Positions 10,514 through 23,116 are shown, counted from the first letter of the stretch. The stretch is DNA of 64,000 nt from Albugo candida (GCA_905220665.1 CAJNAR010000016.1:186001-250000), one strand, 5' to 3'. Notes: generated from the letters alone by a model not told the origin. Made by a program: numbers and translations.

Positions 10514-10603
10514 CTGAAAATCAATAAAAATTTGAATTGTGCATTGAGACATTATCTTGAAATCTATACGTGTTCAAAGAAAGTTCCGGAGCGTTTGACA
10601 TCT

Positions 10604-11066
10604 TATTCCTCCTGCAAGTAAACGAAGTGGTAAGCGACTCCCACGGGGTAGAGAACACACTCATTACAGTGAATCTTCGAACATACGAGGTCAATGGAGA
10701 CCATTCGCTGCATAGATCCATCTTCGTGTCCACCGATCGGGCCCTGAAGGCACACGTCTATCAGAAGTAAGTGTTTGTGTTGCCATTTCTCAACCTTTCG
10801 ATATCGTGCACTATTGGACGGTAGACCTTCAACGACGCAATTGAAGAGTTGTGACTCAGTCCATGAGTAATAGACGTATCCGTGCTCACTATATCCCTGT
10901 AATCATACAATAATGCTAGGTCATAAGGCAAAACTGCAACGTTTTCGACGTACTACTTGAAATTTGAGGTATTCATCGGCATCTGTGGTTTTGGTCACGC
11001 GTAGAGTGATAGATTTGTCGGTTTTCGCGACTACATCGGGTGCTATAGGAGCTGGTAAGCCCGGAA
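10604..11066 (-). CDS. Fibronectin type III domain protein, 3' part
   Basis: The exons form one FN3 fold. Exon 11066-10957 has VPGLPAPIAPDVVAKTDKS. A 60-bp intron (10956-10897) follows. The exon from 10896 has GYSEHGYVYYSWTESQ and VVEGLPSN. The exon 10757-10668 has FRARSVDTKMDLCSEWSPL, with the W-S-P signature of the G strand. A 56-bp intron (10667-10613) follows, then a three-codon last exon (EE, stop 10604). FN3 domains mediate protein binding. The junction between the second and third exons is one base out of phase with every GT/AG pair I tried, so either the model is wrong there or the gene is damaged. The 5' end is not resolved; it may lie upstream of 11066. Confidence 0.5.
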
Positions 11067-11109
11067 CTGTTGTCAATCTTCATCGTGAACAAGTTGATCA
11101 AATGTAAAA

Positions 11110-11418
11110 TTACACAATTGGCCGTAGTTGTTTCTGAATATACTTATCGAGTGGCACTAGAAGGATATATACGCCTTGCGGGTACGCCTCGTTCGACGAC
11201 GGAGGAATCACTATCGGTGGACCAACGTGTTTGATTATAATCAAAATTTTCTCCTCATCGAGCTCGAATTTTGTAGCAAGCGCCGCGGCGGTCCAAGTAG
11301 CTTTATTTTCGTGGTACAATTTGAGCAATTCTCGCATCTCAGCAAATGCCAGTCGCCCCGGAGTATGCTCTGGTGTTGTATTCATCGACGATGAAGCGGC
11401 AGGTCGATCTTTCGGCAT
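11110..11418 (-). CDS. NDUFAF4-like complex I assembly factor, C-terminal part
   Basis: A 102-codon frame matches the conserved C-terminal part of NDUFAF4 (C6orf66), a mitochondrial complex I assembly factor. It has an MPKD motif, then a block of the form PG(R/K)L...LL..YHE...TWTA.....F.L.E..I..I.K...P.....PP, equivalent to the human PKGKISIVEAL...ETWTAEKI...VNSLLKYF...PP block. The reading frame runs on upstream of the ATG at 11418 (AAGDYIQ), as expected for the family, but meets a TAG at about 11438. The N-terminal half is therefore in other exons or lost. The identification rests on motif recall, not a search. Confidence 0.5.
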   Translation of the reverse strand: MPKDRPAASSSMNTTPEHTPGRLAFAEMRELLKLYHENKATWTAAALATKFELDEEKILIIIKHVGPPIVIPPSSNEAYPQGVYILLVPLDKYIQKQLRPIV

Positions 11419-12060
11419 CTGTATGTAATCGCCTGCTGCCTATTCCCTAGTACGATGTCCGCCAGCAGTTTTTCGAAAATCGGCATCATTTTGCACTTTA
11501 GCGATGGTTACCGCTACATTCACAACACCGACCTCAGGTTCCTACTTTTTCAGTCAAGTCAATTCGTTTCATTTGCTGTAAAATGTCTATGCATTTCCAT
11601 CCGTTTGTCTTCCAAAACAGTTCCAGTTCCAGGCTGTTTCTCATCCCTCACTTCTTTGAAACTGACGTGTACTTTGCACATCAAAAGGACATGTGACGGG
11701 TTCTACTTTGTCTACGATTGCCTTAAAAGGTTTCTCAACGAACACATTTGCAGCGTCTTGACCGATGTGCTTAGTAGCAGCAGCGCCCGTTCCGCCTGAT
11801 TTGATTTGAAGAAATCCTTATATGACAAAGCTTATTAACCAATCACTAGCTTCAATATTCACACTTTGCAAAAGTATTACGATAGCAGCGTCGGATGCCT
11901 TGCTGCTTTGCTGCACCCACGAAAAAGCAATGTTGAGTGCTACACGACACGATCTTGCTCGTACGAATGCTCCACCCTGTCAGGAACACAATAACGAGAG
12001 CTGTACATCTCTGTAAGACCGAATAGAGCGAATCCAAAAACTACCTTTCGACTTGACAGC
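11419..12060 (-). other. Coding-like minus-strand fragments with interrupting stops
   Basis: Several minus-strand stretches look coding but are in different frames or split by stops. One, at about 11960-11640, includes ALNIAFSWVQQSSKAS, SGGTGAAATKHIG and VFVEKPFKAIVDKVEP and is crossed by one TAA at about 11819. Another, around 11480-11450 (PIFEKLLADIVLG), resembles the NDUFAF4 middle region. A good donor (GAAAAA/GTAGGA) lies at about 11545. These may be 5' exons of the NDUFAF4-like gene, a neighbouring decayed gene, or both. Confidence 0.3.
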
Positions 12061-12144
12061 CTGCAGACCTTGCATGCGAAAACTGCTGAGTCAGCTCCAG
12101 ACGAATCTCAGTACATTCCATTGATTCACAGCTTTGTCGACGAT

Positions 12145-14817
12145 TTACGTGTCTCGAAAAAGATCTCTTTCCAGTACGAGTGAATCAGGCGAGTCGATTG
12201 GAGGGATCCGAGCGTCGATGGGTGACGTATTACGCGACTCGGTTTTTGAGCTCATAAAGCCCGGTGGAGGACGAGGAGTGCGAGACGCTGATGGACCAAT
12301 TGTACTGAAAAGACCGCTTGAGCCAGTCGATCCATTGAATAAAGAATTCAAGCTTGATTCTTTCTGCTGAAATGTTGACGTATGCCGCTCAATGGCCGCT
12401 AAATCATCCATTGGATCACTGACTGGGGTGCTGATGGCCTTGATTTCGCTGCTGTTCAACATACGATCTCGATCGGAATCATTCAAAAGCAGAGAACCCA
12501 CTATTTTGGAGTCGCCCCACTTGCTATTGTCCAACGGAGTTGTAGTAGAAAGGTTTTCGAAATTTCCAAACGAGTGAAAGTTGCTCAAATTCATCGCACC
12601 ATTTGAGGAGGTCAATCCTCCCGGATTATTGGTTCCACCACGGAATCGACTGAATGAAGACGTGGAAGCTGTGGAACCGGAGGAATGCGTTGCGCTGCCA
12701 ACACAAAGCGATGAGAAGGGGTCCGTGCACGCATCGTTGCTCACAAATGAAGCCATCATACGACTGGAATTGTCGTGATCTGTCCCTGGAGATGCTAATG
12801 GTGCTGATTGGGGACTCCGGGCTGCTGGTTGGAACACAATCACTTCGTCTTCCAGGTCCTCTTCACTACGCCCAACCAATGACCTCGAAGGACTGAGATC
12901 TGCTTCAAATGAAGATACTGCGGTTTTCGCGCTCACATTCTCATTGAACATACTCAAAACATTCGCAGGAAGTACTGGAGCCATACTCTCGTTGCTGTTT
13001 GAATCGGCCGTTGAGATGTTTGAGGCCACAAGTGCTGGAGATACCAGAAACACGCCATTATTGGAATACAACAATGGATTGCCTTCGTATTCTTCACACA
13101 AAAAAGTCCCAAATTTGTACAAGTTCCATGCACGGATTTTGAACGCTTCTTTATCGGACAAATATGCAACTGGGCGTGGTGATGAGGCTCGATCACGCTG
13201 AGGACTCGACTCGTCAAGCTTCCAATGTTCGGAGGATGGATCATACAACTTTGTGAGTGGCAAGAAGCCTCGCAGTTCCACGTTCTCCTTCAGCTGAAAC
13301 AGCTTTGGATGCAAGGAAGCATTGTCATACACTTTAAGCTTGGAATTGTTGATGAGTATCGCTAACGTTTCGAAAAATCGCTTGATAACATTTCCAGCTG
13401 TGACATCTCGTTGTCCGGATTCCGAATTCATAATCATCTCCATCTTGTCCAAAATCACAGGATTGGATTTGAGATAATCACAGAAAACACTCATTGGGCC
13501 CAAAAGTCGTAGTGAAGAAATGAAATTCTCATTCGTGAGTTTTTCGACTTCATTGCTTATATATTCCGCTACACATGTCATTAGCGATATCGACAAACGT
13601 AAAGCATCGGTTGCGGTCTTTGAGCCTGTGGACTTGACGATGCTAAAAATGTTGATGACCACAATTTTGAGCAGGAGCGCCTCGCCGATCATACGAACTT
13701 CCAGTAAAGGCTTGAGATCTTTGACTAGAATAGACTCCATCTCTCTCGAGTAAGATATTTTTGGTACGCTGCTGGTTGTCGAGCTGATAGTATTCTGCAC
13801 TTGGCCAGTGGCACTTGTGTATAAACAGCCATGTAGCCGTGTCAATCGATGTAAGAAGCTCTTGAGATATGGGAATTTCTCGTTCGCAGATAGATTCATG
13901 GTCAATCGGGTTATAGATGGAGGTGCTAAAGGCTGTTGCCGACTTCGTTCAAATAACAGCACCAAGTTTTCTTCAGCCGTTGAGAATGGATTCGCAATGA
14001 GAAGACTTCGACAGTATCGATAGACAGCAACAGTCTCTGCATCCACATACGTCGCGAGCACAGCGAGCTGATTGTGTGGATTACCGTTTTCTGGTATAAC
14101 GCGTAACGCATCGTGATAGAACCTTTCTGCAGTAGCAAAGTTTTTCTTTGCATTTCGACTATGTAATTCGCGGTATCGAGCCAAATCTCCAAGAAAAATG
14201 AGACAGCGATACAGACTTTGCCGGCAATTGACATTCGAACATGTGATGGCTTCACGCTGACTGGCATTAGCTTCACCAAGTAAGATGTGCTCCGATGTTT
14301 CAGAACCTTTTCGACCATCCGCTCGACTTTGGGCGTACTGTTGGAAAGCATCAGAAAAAGACTGATAGTAGTGACTTGCTCGACTCAAAAAGTCTTGAAA
14401 TTCGACAGACACACGAGTGAATCGATCCCTCGCACTTCGTTCTGTCGTTGATGCTGCAGCGTACTATCACAAAGAATCAATCGCATTATATCGCTAACCA
14501 GCAAACTTCCGTCTTACCTGCCGAATTTGGACTCGAAATTCTTCAATACGCTTATAGAAGCAGGGTTTCCACATCATCTGCTCGATTTCTTTAGAAGATG
14601 CGAATTCCGGGTCCAAAAGCACGAGAGAAGTGCTTTTTGCCATCAAATGTGCGCGTAACATCGCAATTTTCTCCATATTGGAAGGATCATTTCGTACCAA
14701 GTCACGTAAACTCTTTTCTGATTCAACAATGTCTCTGGAAAAGACAGAAAAAAGTGATGAAATCTCAGACTGAAAGAACAAATCGTACCGAAACAGTCGG
14801 GAGGGATGAATTGTCAT
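12145..14817 (-). CDS. SMG7/EST1-family protein (nonsense-mediated decay)
   Basis: The model joins 14817-14789, 14734-14518 and 14463-12145, with 54-bp introns (GTACGA...TTTCCAG and GTAAGAC...TGATAG), giving 854 residues. The N-terminal half has the 14-3-3-like EST1 fold. The block FLGDLARYRELHSRNAK, followed by AERFYHDALRVIPENGNPHNQLAVLA, is the family signature; here the scaffold binds phosphorylated UPF1 or telomerase RNA. A helical domain follows to about residue 540. The last ~300 residues are low-complexity Ser/Asn/Pro-rich, as in SMG7; no PIN domain is present, which argues against SMG5/6. In animals SMG7 recruits decay or deadenylation factors. The divergent neighbour at 15206 shares its upstream region. 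Confidence 0.85.
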
Positions 14818-15205
14818 TCCGTTAAGTATCGATAGCGTTTTTTTTGGAATGTTTCCTATTACGTTGTTCCTTTCGTACCTTATTGAGTCAAGTAAGATAG
14901 TTCTGTATAGCTTCCCAAGACGATTCCGGCTTTGTGATTCTCAGCTCAATTTCATTCCGTGATTCAGATTTCAATTGGGTAGAAAGAACACCACGGTCGC
15001 GCTGATAGAATAGGTTCGTTTAGAAGGTAGTCTCGTTTGCGTGTGCGGGGTATCGCTGCGTCAATTCCTCTCTTTTCGCGTGAACGAATGTGCGCCGGTG
15101 GTTTCTTCGCAATTTCCTGTTGTTTTTGACGTTGTTGTCGGACTGTCCTATTTGTCGATAACGTATGTTTCGTCGAAAACGTCTAAATTCTAGCAGCTTT
15201 TTGGA
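14818..15205. promoter_or_regulatory. Shared upstream region of two divergent genes
   Basis: These 388 bp separate the starts of the SMG7-like gene (minus) and the carrier gene (plus), so both promoters must lie here. No obvious TATA box or repeat stands out. Assignment is by position only. Confidence 0.4.
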
Positions 15206-17322
15206 ATGCGCTTTCCTAGAATCGAAGTCAACGATCAATTTGACGCGAAATTACAGCTAATTGAAAGGAGGAGATGTGGATTTGAAAACTGGAATGCAAT
15301 GAGTGGAATGAGTGGAATCGATGTAAATTGGAATCAATTTCCATCGCAACACAGTGAAAACGAACGAAGCACGTCTTTGAATAGCAATTCCGAGCAAGAA
15401 ATCTTTCAAACGAAAGCGTCAGACGCTGATTTTTCGGTGGAAAATGGAAGTTTCGACTACAAAAATGGGACGATAGGATGTCAGTGCGATCGTAATCCGA
15501 CAAAGCGGTCTCAGACCGAAGAAAATGGGGGCGAAGAAGCGCACTCTCCATCAATGCGATCTTTCCAGCAGTATAACCCGAATTTTCAGCTCACAGTAGA
15601 GGTCATCGAGATAATTCGAGTATTCTTTGATTATTTGAATGGCGAACAGAGAGGATGGATCATATTTGACGATATTCTGCATGAATTGGAGCTATTGGAT
15701 CCGTTAAATCAGCTCGTTCCAAAAGATATACGACACACAATGCATGAAAAGTGGCTTCAGGCAGCTCAACGATATGATGAATCTTCAGATTCCACATATA
15801 ATACGACCAAAGAAAAACCACCGGAAGCATTGGATTTCGAAGCCTTTTGCACTTGGGTCATGTTGGTGAGAGAAATCAGTCCATCGTTGTTACAGGCGGT
15901 ATATGCCTCATGGGCGAAAGAAATTGCAATTGTGGACTTTGGATTGCCGCAGGAAGAAGATGGATTGTTTGTGTTACGATCACCTGTGAACTCAGTACTC
16001 TCCTCTGGTCACCCAGCATCCGGGCTTTTTGCTTCCATTACTGGCAGAATGCCTCAAGGAGATAGACATACTTTGCCAAATAAAACTCCTTTTGGAGAAC
16101 ATACAACAGAGAGTCTTCATGTGGATCCTATAGACTTGTCTCGGCTCCACCCAATTGATTCGCATGCTTCTTCCAAGATAGAAGTAGCACCGTCAGAGGC
16201 TTGCCCTTTGAAACACAACAACGCAATTATCACGATGTCAAAATCTTTTGTAGCCGGGGGAAGTGCTGGAATCATCGCCAAATCGCTTTTAGCTCCTGCA
16301 GATCGCGTGAAGATAATATTTCAAGTCAGTGAGGACACAAAATTCACTTTCCGAAATGCATTCAACTTAGGAAAAAGAATATACGCTCAGGACGGATTTC
16401 GAGCCTTATTCCGTGGAAACCTTTTGAATATCATGCGTGTGGTGCCTTATGCAGGTGTGCAACACTCCAGTTTCGATTTATTTCGACGCAAATTCCATGC
16501 TCATAACACAAAGCATTATGGTATGCATTCCGACTCCAAATTGAGCAATTGGCAGCTAGCTGCAGCTGGGTCTTTATCTGGAGGCTTATCATTGATGATA
16601 GCGTACCCGCTTGATATTATTCGAGCGCGTTATGCTGTCCAACAAGGTATGCATCAGTATCGGAGCCTATTCGAAGCAATAGAGGCAATGTACAAAGCGG
16701 ACGGACTTCGATCTTTCACGCGAGGGATGGTTCCGTCCTTATTGGGTACGCTACCATACACTGGCATCGGCTTCTCGCTCAATGAAAAGTTCAAAACCTG
16801 GGTAAGCTCACACCCATGGGAAGCGTATTGATAAGCGTCACACTATGTCGCGATAGGTCCACGATTTCCAGTCGAGAGCCCGGAAAGACCCACAGCCTCC
16901 GCTGCATCCAATGTACAAATTTGCGTGCTCCTACGTGGCGGCCTGTGTGGCTCAAACATGTACGTCAGAGATTTCGATGCGGGCGCGTATCTATGACTGA
17001 CGATGTGATCCAGGCACTTATCCGATGGACACGATACGGAGGCGAATACAAACGGATGGATACCTGCAAAGTACTTCACAGCGTCAACAAGCTCGATATA
17101 CCGGCGTCATTACAAGCGCTCGACTGATTATGGAGCGTGAAGGATGGAGAGGGTTTTTCAAAGGAGTATCGGTCAATTGGCTCAGAGTACGTGCGATGAA
17201 CTCGCTAACAGCAAATGGCCTACTGACGCGCTCTTTTGTATCAGAGTCCATTGGCGACTGGCATTAGCCTCACAGCGTACGACTTGCTCAAGGAAGTGAT
17301 GGGCGTTGAGAAGGTTGCGTGA
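15206..17322 (+). CDS. Mitochondrial carrier (SLC25) with a ~340-residue N-terminal extension
   Basis: The model joins 15206-16801, 16857-16959, 17014-17186 and 17245-17322 (introns 55, 54 and 58 bp), giving 649 residues. Three carrier repeats follow one another with PADRVK, PLDIIRAR and YPMDTIRRR signatures, each ending in a G(F/L)R(A/S)(L/F)(F/T)RG-type motif or its equivalent (GWRGFFKG). The last exon gives SPLATGISLTAYDLLK, matching the carrier C terminus. The sequence is closest in feel to CoA/ADP or Ca-dependent ATP-Mg/Pi carriers. The N-terminal extension has a helical segment about 130-240 (EIIRVFFDYLNGEQRGWIIF) that resembles a degenerate EF-hand pair, but canonical Ca ligands are not all present. 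An in-frame ATG at 15299 is an alternative start. Substrate is not assignable. Confidence 0.85.
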
Positions 17323-17582
17323 TGGACAGGCATGAACGACTCATGTTTGTACACGCTTTGGTCAGTGTGAATCTCTCCGCTGTGTCAGAAGTATTGGCAG
17401 AATCGATCAATGACGGCAGATGGCTGATACATTGTCGTATGCGCTTCCATGACAATTTGTATCATACGATTGTTTTGCGAACAATTGGGACGTTGTTGAC
17501 GTTAAAGAAAGTATCGTGTTGTGGTGTGATGGCGACAGATAAATTCAAATGAAATTGGTGTAAACTTTGCGTTAGGTTGTAC

Positions 17583-18425
17583 TTAACCGTAGTACGCAGG
17601 TGGAGGTGGCGGAATGGCATTCTGAGCGAATTGTGGCGGTTGCATGCCTCCATACCCTGCTACTGACACTGGTGGAGGTGGTACCATACCCATGGCAGCC
17701 ATGGTCGATTGCATAGTTCCAGGCTGAGCCATGTATCCCATATGATGCGAAGATGGCTGCATTCCAAGCATTCCATTCATTGCGTCCGGCATCGCAAATG
17801 CGAAGCGCGTGTGTGGTTTCAATTTATTTGGATTACTTTGCGCCAGCAGCCGTTCTGCCTGTGACCCATGACGTTCATTATTACTATCTTTTTTGAAGGC
17901 ATACTGAACCACAATCTGTCGATTACACAAATATTGAGCATTCATACACTCAATTGCCAAATCGGAAGCTTCGAACGCATCGTAACTGATAAATCCGAAT
18001 CCGCGCGAGTGTTTTGTGTCTGGATCTCGCATGATTTTCGGCGTTTCGATAATGCCACCAAACGCTGAAAATGTGTCATACAAAAGCTTTTCGTCGACTT
18101 CGGGGTCTAAATTGCCGATAAAAAGATTGGCTCCGATATCGAGCGTTTTCTTATCTTGACTTGCTTTTTTCACGCGAATTGGCTTTCCGTATACTTGAAT
18201 CATATTCATAATCTTGATCGCATATTCTGCACATTCTTCAGTGCGAAATTCAACAAAGCCGTAGTTTTGATGCGTTGTTGTCACTTTGTCGCGTGGCATA
18301 TGAACGTTGACAACAGATCCTGCCTGCAACATCAGCTCCCAAAGCAGTTCTTCAGACACTTTATCGTCCAAATTACCGATGTAAACAGTGGCATCTTGAT
18401 TCCGCTGCTCGATTGCTGCCGACAT
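17583..18425 (-). CDS. SF3B4: Splicing factor 3b subunit 4 (SF3B4/SAP49)
   Basis: Single-exon gene of 280 residues with two RNA-recognition motifs at about 12-90 ([22 protein letters not shown]) and 99-178 ([24 protein letters not shown]), followed by a Pro/Met/Gly-rich tail. This is the architecture of SF3B4/Hsh49, a U2 snRNP component that contacts pre-mRNA upstream of the branch point and binds SF3B2. The tail is shorter than in animals. It lies convergent to the carrier gene and 112 bp from the stop of RRN3 on the same strand. Confidence 0.93.
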   Translation of the reverse strand: MSAAIEQRNQDATVYIGNLDDKVSEELLWELMLQAGSVVNVHMPRDKVTTTHQNYGFVEFRTEECAEYAIKIMNMIQVYGKPIRVKKASQDKKTLDIGANLFIGNLDPEVDEKLLYDTFSAFGGIIETPKIMRDPDTKHSRGFGFISYDAFEASDLAIECMNAQYLCNRQIVVQYAFKKDSNNERHGSQAERLLAQSNPNKLKPHTRFAFAMPDAMNGMLGMQPSSHHMGYMAQPGTMQSTMAAMGMVPPPPVSVAGYGGMQPPQFAQNAIPPPPPAYYG

Positions 18426-18537
18426 GTTTGTGGCTTTTTACAATTACAGTAGTATATCATGTATTTTCATGCAAAAACAAGCTGGTAGTTGAGATTTATT
18501 ACAATACTATGATACTTTTCGAATATAACATTATTGA

Positions 18538-20897
18538 TCAGAATCCTTCCATTTCTTCGTCGTATCCGTCGAGATAAAAGTCTGAAGATTCGCCTTTCAT
18601 TGGCGATTCTGCAATACCGAAAGATCGTGTGTCCGGAGAGAATTCAACAAACATTGCCTTTCCGCGCTTTCGTTGCATTTGCTTGGCTGCTAAAACGTAT
18701 GTTGCATCTTGAAACTCGCATACGTCTGAATCCATAAAGTCGATATCCTGCTGCGCTCCAATTGACAATCTCCTCTCTTGCATCTCGCTACTTTGCTCAC
18801 AGTCCTTGTCTGCGCATGACTCGACTGAACACACACTAGAAGCATCGATTTCTCCGTCTGTAGTCTCTCCGTCGTCGTGCGTTTGGTCCTCATACTCGTC
18901 GATTATATGCTTTGTGTATTCGAGATTCTTTGCATTTTCGTGAGATGTCGGGTCGGCGTGCTTCCAGTACAGATAAAGAGAACTGATGTACTTGAAGGAA
19001 CGACGTAACAGATACGGGTCAAATGGGAAGAATGTATGCGGTAACTTCCAATTTGAAGTGCAGATTGTGTGGCTGATATTTTGGATGGAATCATTAACAG
19101 CAGAGGCTTTTTGTAAGGAGCTGCCGAAAGAACTGATAGATTGATCGATGCGTTCAGCACATTCGGGAGAGATCAGCTGGAAGAGTTCGGCAACATTGAG
19201 GAATTCTAACGTCACAGATTGTTGGCAAAATACGAGAGGACAAGGAGAGATTGTTTCGAATAGTCGTTCCCATCCGAGGCTTCGGAGAAAGTCATAGCTC
19301 TTGGGTGCATTCACCATTTCCAGACCTCGAAAGCATACCACATAACACACTGTTTGTAAAGTGGAGATGAAAATTGCTTTGTGAAATTGAGAAATCGATG
19401 GACGGTCATCTGCGGCTCTATCAATACCAAATCCATCATCGATCGGGGAAGGATCTTGTCCGTTCAGATACGATCGCTCGTAGATATCGACTTGATCGTG
19501 TAAATACCGCAATAAATGATACAAGGCTTTTTCGAGGTAAGTAGTCGACACGTATTTAGCTCTGGCCAGAAAGCTCGCCAAATATGCTCCACAACTCTGT
19601 CTTGTCACTGGTGGGATCTGGGAGGTAGGAATACGATCATCAGTTGGTTCATGTGCACACAAGCAGATCACTTACTTTTGGATCAATGGATGCCGTAATG
19701 AGATGCGAAATGAAGGCATTTTGATACTTTGCATGATATTGGCACAGATAAAATAGCAGAAATTGTGGATATTTGGATCGATGCGTGTTGAGGATAGAGA
19801 GCTCAAATGCTCGAAGTAAACTCCTGAAAACGTGCGCGGCTTCACAAGGGACGCATTCATTCCTCAGTTGACCCGATGCTTCCTCGAGATATTCAAACAT
19901 GACCAGCATCATTTTATCGAGTTTGTCAGCCATCTCATCAATATCTTCGACATCACCTACAGCCAGATTTTCATCCAAAAAATCATCCATGGTGAACATT
20001 GTCTCATCGGCTGCATCCAAGTCTTTTTCATCCAATTTGATCTCAACATCGATTTGAACGAGACGATCCACAGTCAATGCGATGATCTGTTCTTCTAGAG
20101 CTGGTGCATAGCTCGCAATTTTCATCAGATTTCTTACGTACGTCACTTGAACGATTGCCGCCATTCGTTTGTGAGGAAACGTTTGAGACAATATTGAGCT
20201 TAGGACATTCGTCGAAGTCGGAATGATCGTTAGCACCCGCTGTAATGCTTTGTGTACATACTCACTTCGACTAGAAACAAGTTCATCTGAATCTGCAGAT
20301 TCAAGGTTTTTGGGTCTCGCGAGATTTCTTACAAGCATGTGAAGTGTCGGTATCACAAAGACAGACTGAGATGATACCAAATTGAGTAGAAATGAAGTGT
20401 ATGCAGAAATAGTGGCGATCGTCTCCAAGGATGCTGACGATTCCTCTCCCTCGTGTAACGCATAATAAGAGAATTTGAAAAGTGTATCAAAGAGCGGTTG
20501 TAAGACTTCTGCCTCTCGAGTAAGTCGCGATATACATCGCGTCAGTGCCAGTAGTATTTTTCGACAAACTACCAGCGAGACATCGTCTTTGCTCTGCTGG
20601 GAACCAGTTACAAAGCGATCATCGGTCTGCTCGGATGGTATCATTACGACCAGGTGTTGGAGTAGATAGTTGAATTGTGTTGGGTTCCCCTGTGCAAATC
20701 CAGTCAATCATATTGCAGCAAAGTCTATTTGCTCACAAATGCACCTGTAGTCGCGTCTGTAAGGCATTTTCGATAAAGTTTTGCATTGCGGCAATCTCTT
20801 TCTCTTCTATCGGTTCAGCATGACTAACTTTTGAGCGCGTGTGAGCGCGATCCAGCGGCTTGAGACTCCCTTCGCACTTGGAGTCGACACTATTCAT
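18538..20897 (-). CDS. RRN3: RNA polymerase I initiation factor RRN3 (TIF-IA)
   Basis: The model joins 20897-20745, 20689-19676 and 19617-18538, with introns of 55 and 58 bp, giving 748 residues. Family features are the N-terminal HEAT-like helices, the acidic loop EDIDEMADKLDKMM and the core around RSKYPQFLLFYLCQY, followed by IPPVTRQSCGAYLASFLAR, which spans the last splice junction. The C terminus is acidic with a short hydrophobic/acidic tail. RRN3 bridges Pol I to the rDNA promoter and is a growth-controlled step in rRNA synthesis. The start ATG at 20897 gives a basic N-terminal peptide; no earlier in-frame ATG was preferred. Confidence 0.88.
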
Positions 20898-22276
20898 GAC
20901 CAGTGATTCTTCGACGTAATGACCTTTGAAAGATTATATCTGCCATGAAAGGATATGTAAACATCAGAGCTGACACGTCCTCTTTTTCATCGATTGGTAT
21001 ATTGGCGGCCATTTATCTCGCTGCTTTACAGCTACTACATCATGTGACTAAAAGAAGGCGAAGAGTATCTGACGACAAAGCTGATTGTATGAGGTTGATG
21101 CATGGGCGCACGTTTACACGGAACAGAATTGATGTGAAGGGATAGATGTTTTCGTGAGGAGAAAATGGAGCCATAACTGTATACGATAATGTCGATACTG
21201 AAGCGAGCAAGCATATATAATAAGCAAATGCTGAAGCTAGTATCACCCGAAAAGCACGGGTACGGTTCCTCAATTGACTTACGCTAAGAGTGCTTCAGAC
21301 CTGCCACTCTCACTCTTTACGTACGTCGACAACACTCATTTCGTTCTTAAGCCTTTGACACCGCTGGATACTTTAGTTACTTATGCCTGGAGATATACGA
21401 TGCAATACTAGCTACTATACTCGACCGATGATTTTATAGTGTTGATCTATGAGCTTCCTTTCGATCTTATTGAGAGGTAAAGCAAAATGCTTTGTGGGAA
21501 GCACTTTGAGGTCATACAGGTCATACAGATACCTCGAGTGCACGATGCAAGGGATAGAATTGATTCAGTTTCAAGAGATCATAATTATCCTTAATGGATT
21601 CGAACTTCTTAGAGCCATTAATACAGCATCTGACAGCGTCTCAGAAAGAATTGATCTGCCTCCCCTCAATGTCATATAGATTGGTCAAGTTCATTTACAC
21701 TCCCAGTTCTCTCGTATTTGCGTGTCACTACTATCACCACAGGAATGCGACGATGCGCACCTTAGCTATTGGAATGTTATCGAGCTTGATTGCACTTACT
21801 ACATGTTTACATGTGCCTCGGGTAGTAGTCCATGTGTTTCAGATAATGTCTCCCTTTAGGTTTCAATCGTCAAATTCAACTCCTAGAGCTCCTACATGGA
21901 GCAGTCAGATAAATGAAAAAAAGGGAGCAGTGCGGACGACAGATGCAGTCCTCAACTAGCGGGGTCATGACCGCAGTAAGTATGGTCATGTCATAGGGCA
22001 TGATCAGTTTAGAATCGACCTGTACGCTTCCTTCTTCATCACATTTGAGATTGTTGGGTATATTTTCTCCGCGTTGAAATGGTCAAAATTGACAGGAACA
22101 TCTATTGTGTATGGCCAATTATACAATTTACAAAAACACAAACGTCATACTTCCAAAAAACAAACGCTCGATAGCGTCAATGTGTATCAATTTCGCTGCT
22201 GCCAAATAATAAGATTCGATATCGTTATGTACCCATCTCACCCAAAAATAGTGTGGTGTGCTGAATCGTGACAGAA
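20898..22276. other. 1.4-kb intergenic region without supported genes
   Basis: Only short unsupported frames occur (for example plus 21594-21959). A small direct duplication GGTCATACAGGTCATACAG sits near 21510. The region separates the divergent RRN3 and COMM-domain genes, so it contains both promoters. Confidence 0.45.
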
Positions 22277-23116
22277 ATGGAGCTCGAGAATGCTCTTCAA
22301 AATTGGCTGACTGCAATTGCCGATAAAAACGTGCAAGATTTCTGCGAGCAGCGTTTCACATGCCTCATGTCTGCCGCGCTGACCACATTGGATTCAAAGG
22401 TATGCTTTTATCGCCATTGAATCGCTCTGCAGCTCACTTTTCAACTCAGAAACAACCCGAAAAAATAACTGCTCTGCATCAGCAATTTGAGCCAAAACAC
22501 GTACGATAAATCTTTCTTCACTAATCAAATGCAAGAGGATGATAATACTTGAAGAGATCAATTGCATTGGAGCTGACATACATCCTCCAAAATGTCATAC
22601 AAATCGCCACTCGTGAGCACTTGAGGCTTGATTCTACTTTATCTCACGATGCACCGGGGCTTTTGCCTCATCAAAAAAAGTTCAAGCAGCTTCCACCTTC
22701 ATTACAGCAGCTTCTTCTTGATAGTATGACGCGAAAGTACGCCCCATTTCATGTTCGTGAAGCCTTTAATCCATCTCTGTTGGCAGCAAGTCCAGGATCT
22801 CACGCATAGCAATTCAAGAGAGATTAGTGTTACCCACACTACATGCTTTGAATTGGCGAGTTGTCAAGGCTTCGGGTACAAATCCTCCGATGGTGATTAT
22901 GCGAGTACAAACGAGCGAGAAGCACTCCAAGTATCTCCGATTCCAATTACGGGAATTCCATCAGCTGCGTTACCAAGTCGCAAAGGTGCTGTAAAGTGCG
23001 TTTAAATGAATTGATTTGATTGGATTTGCACGCAGGCGCTCGAGGACCTGAATCAAATCGAAGCCCGTCCGATTATGCGTCTCGCCCACGCTCAAGCAAG
23101 TCGTACAGAAAATTGA
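22277..23116 (+). CDS. COMM domain-containing protein
   Basis: Five exons fit in phase: 22277-22399, 22450-22500, 22555-22736, 22787-22985 and 23036-23116 (introns 50, 54, 50 and 50 bp), giving 211 residues. The C-terminal COMM domain begins at LPTLHALNWRVVK, where the tryptophan and the alternating WRV pattern are the family signature. It continues through PMVIMRVQTSEK to an amphipathic last helix (ALEDLNQIEA). The helical N-terminal half is typical of the family. COMMD proteins form the Commander complex with CCDC22/CCDC93 and act in endosomal recycling, linked to the WASH complex. FAM21, a WASH subunit, is also in this window. Which COMMD paralogue it is cannot be told by eye. Confidence 0.75.

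Noticed and set aside
11455..11799. 114-codon plus frame
   Set aside because: It lies opposite minus-strand coding-like fragments and shows no domain; probably a shadow.
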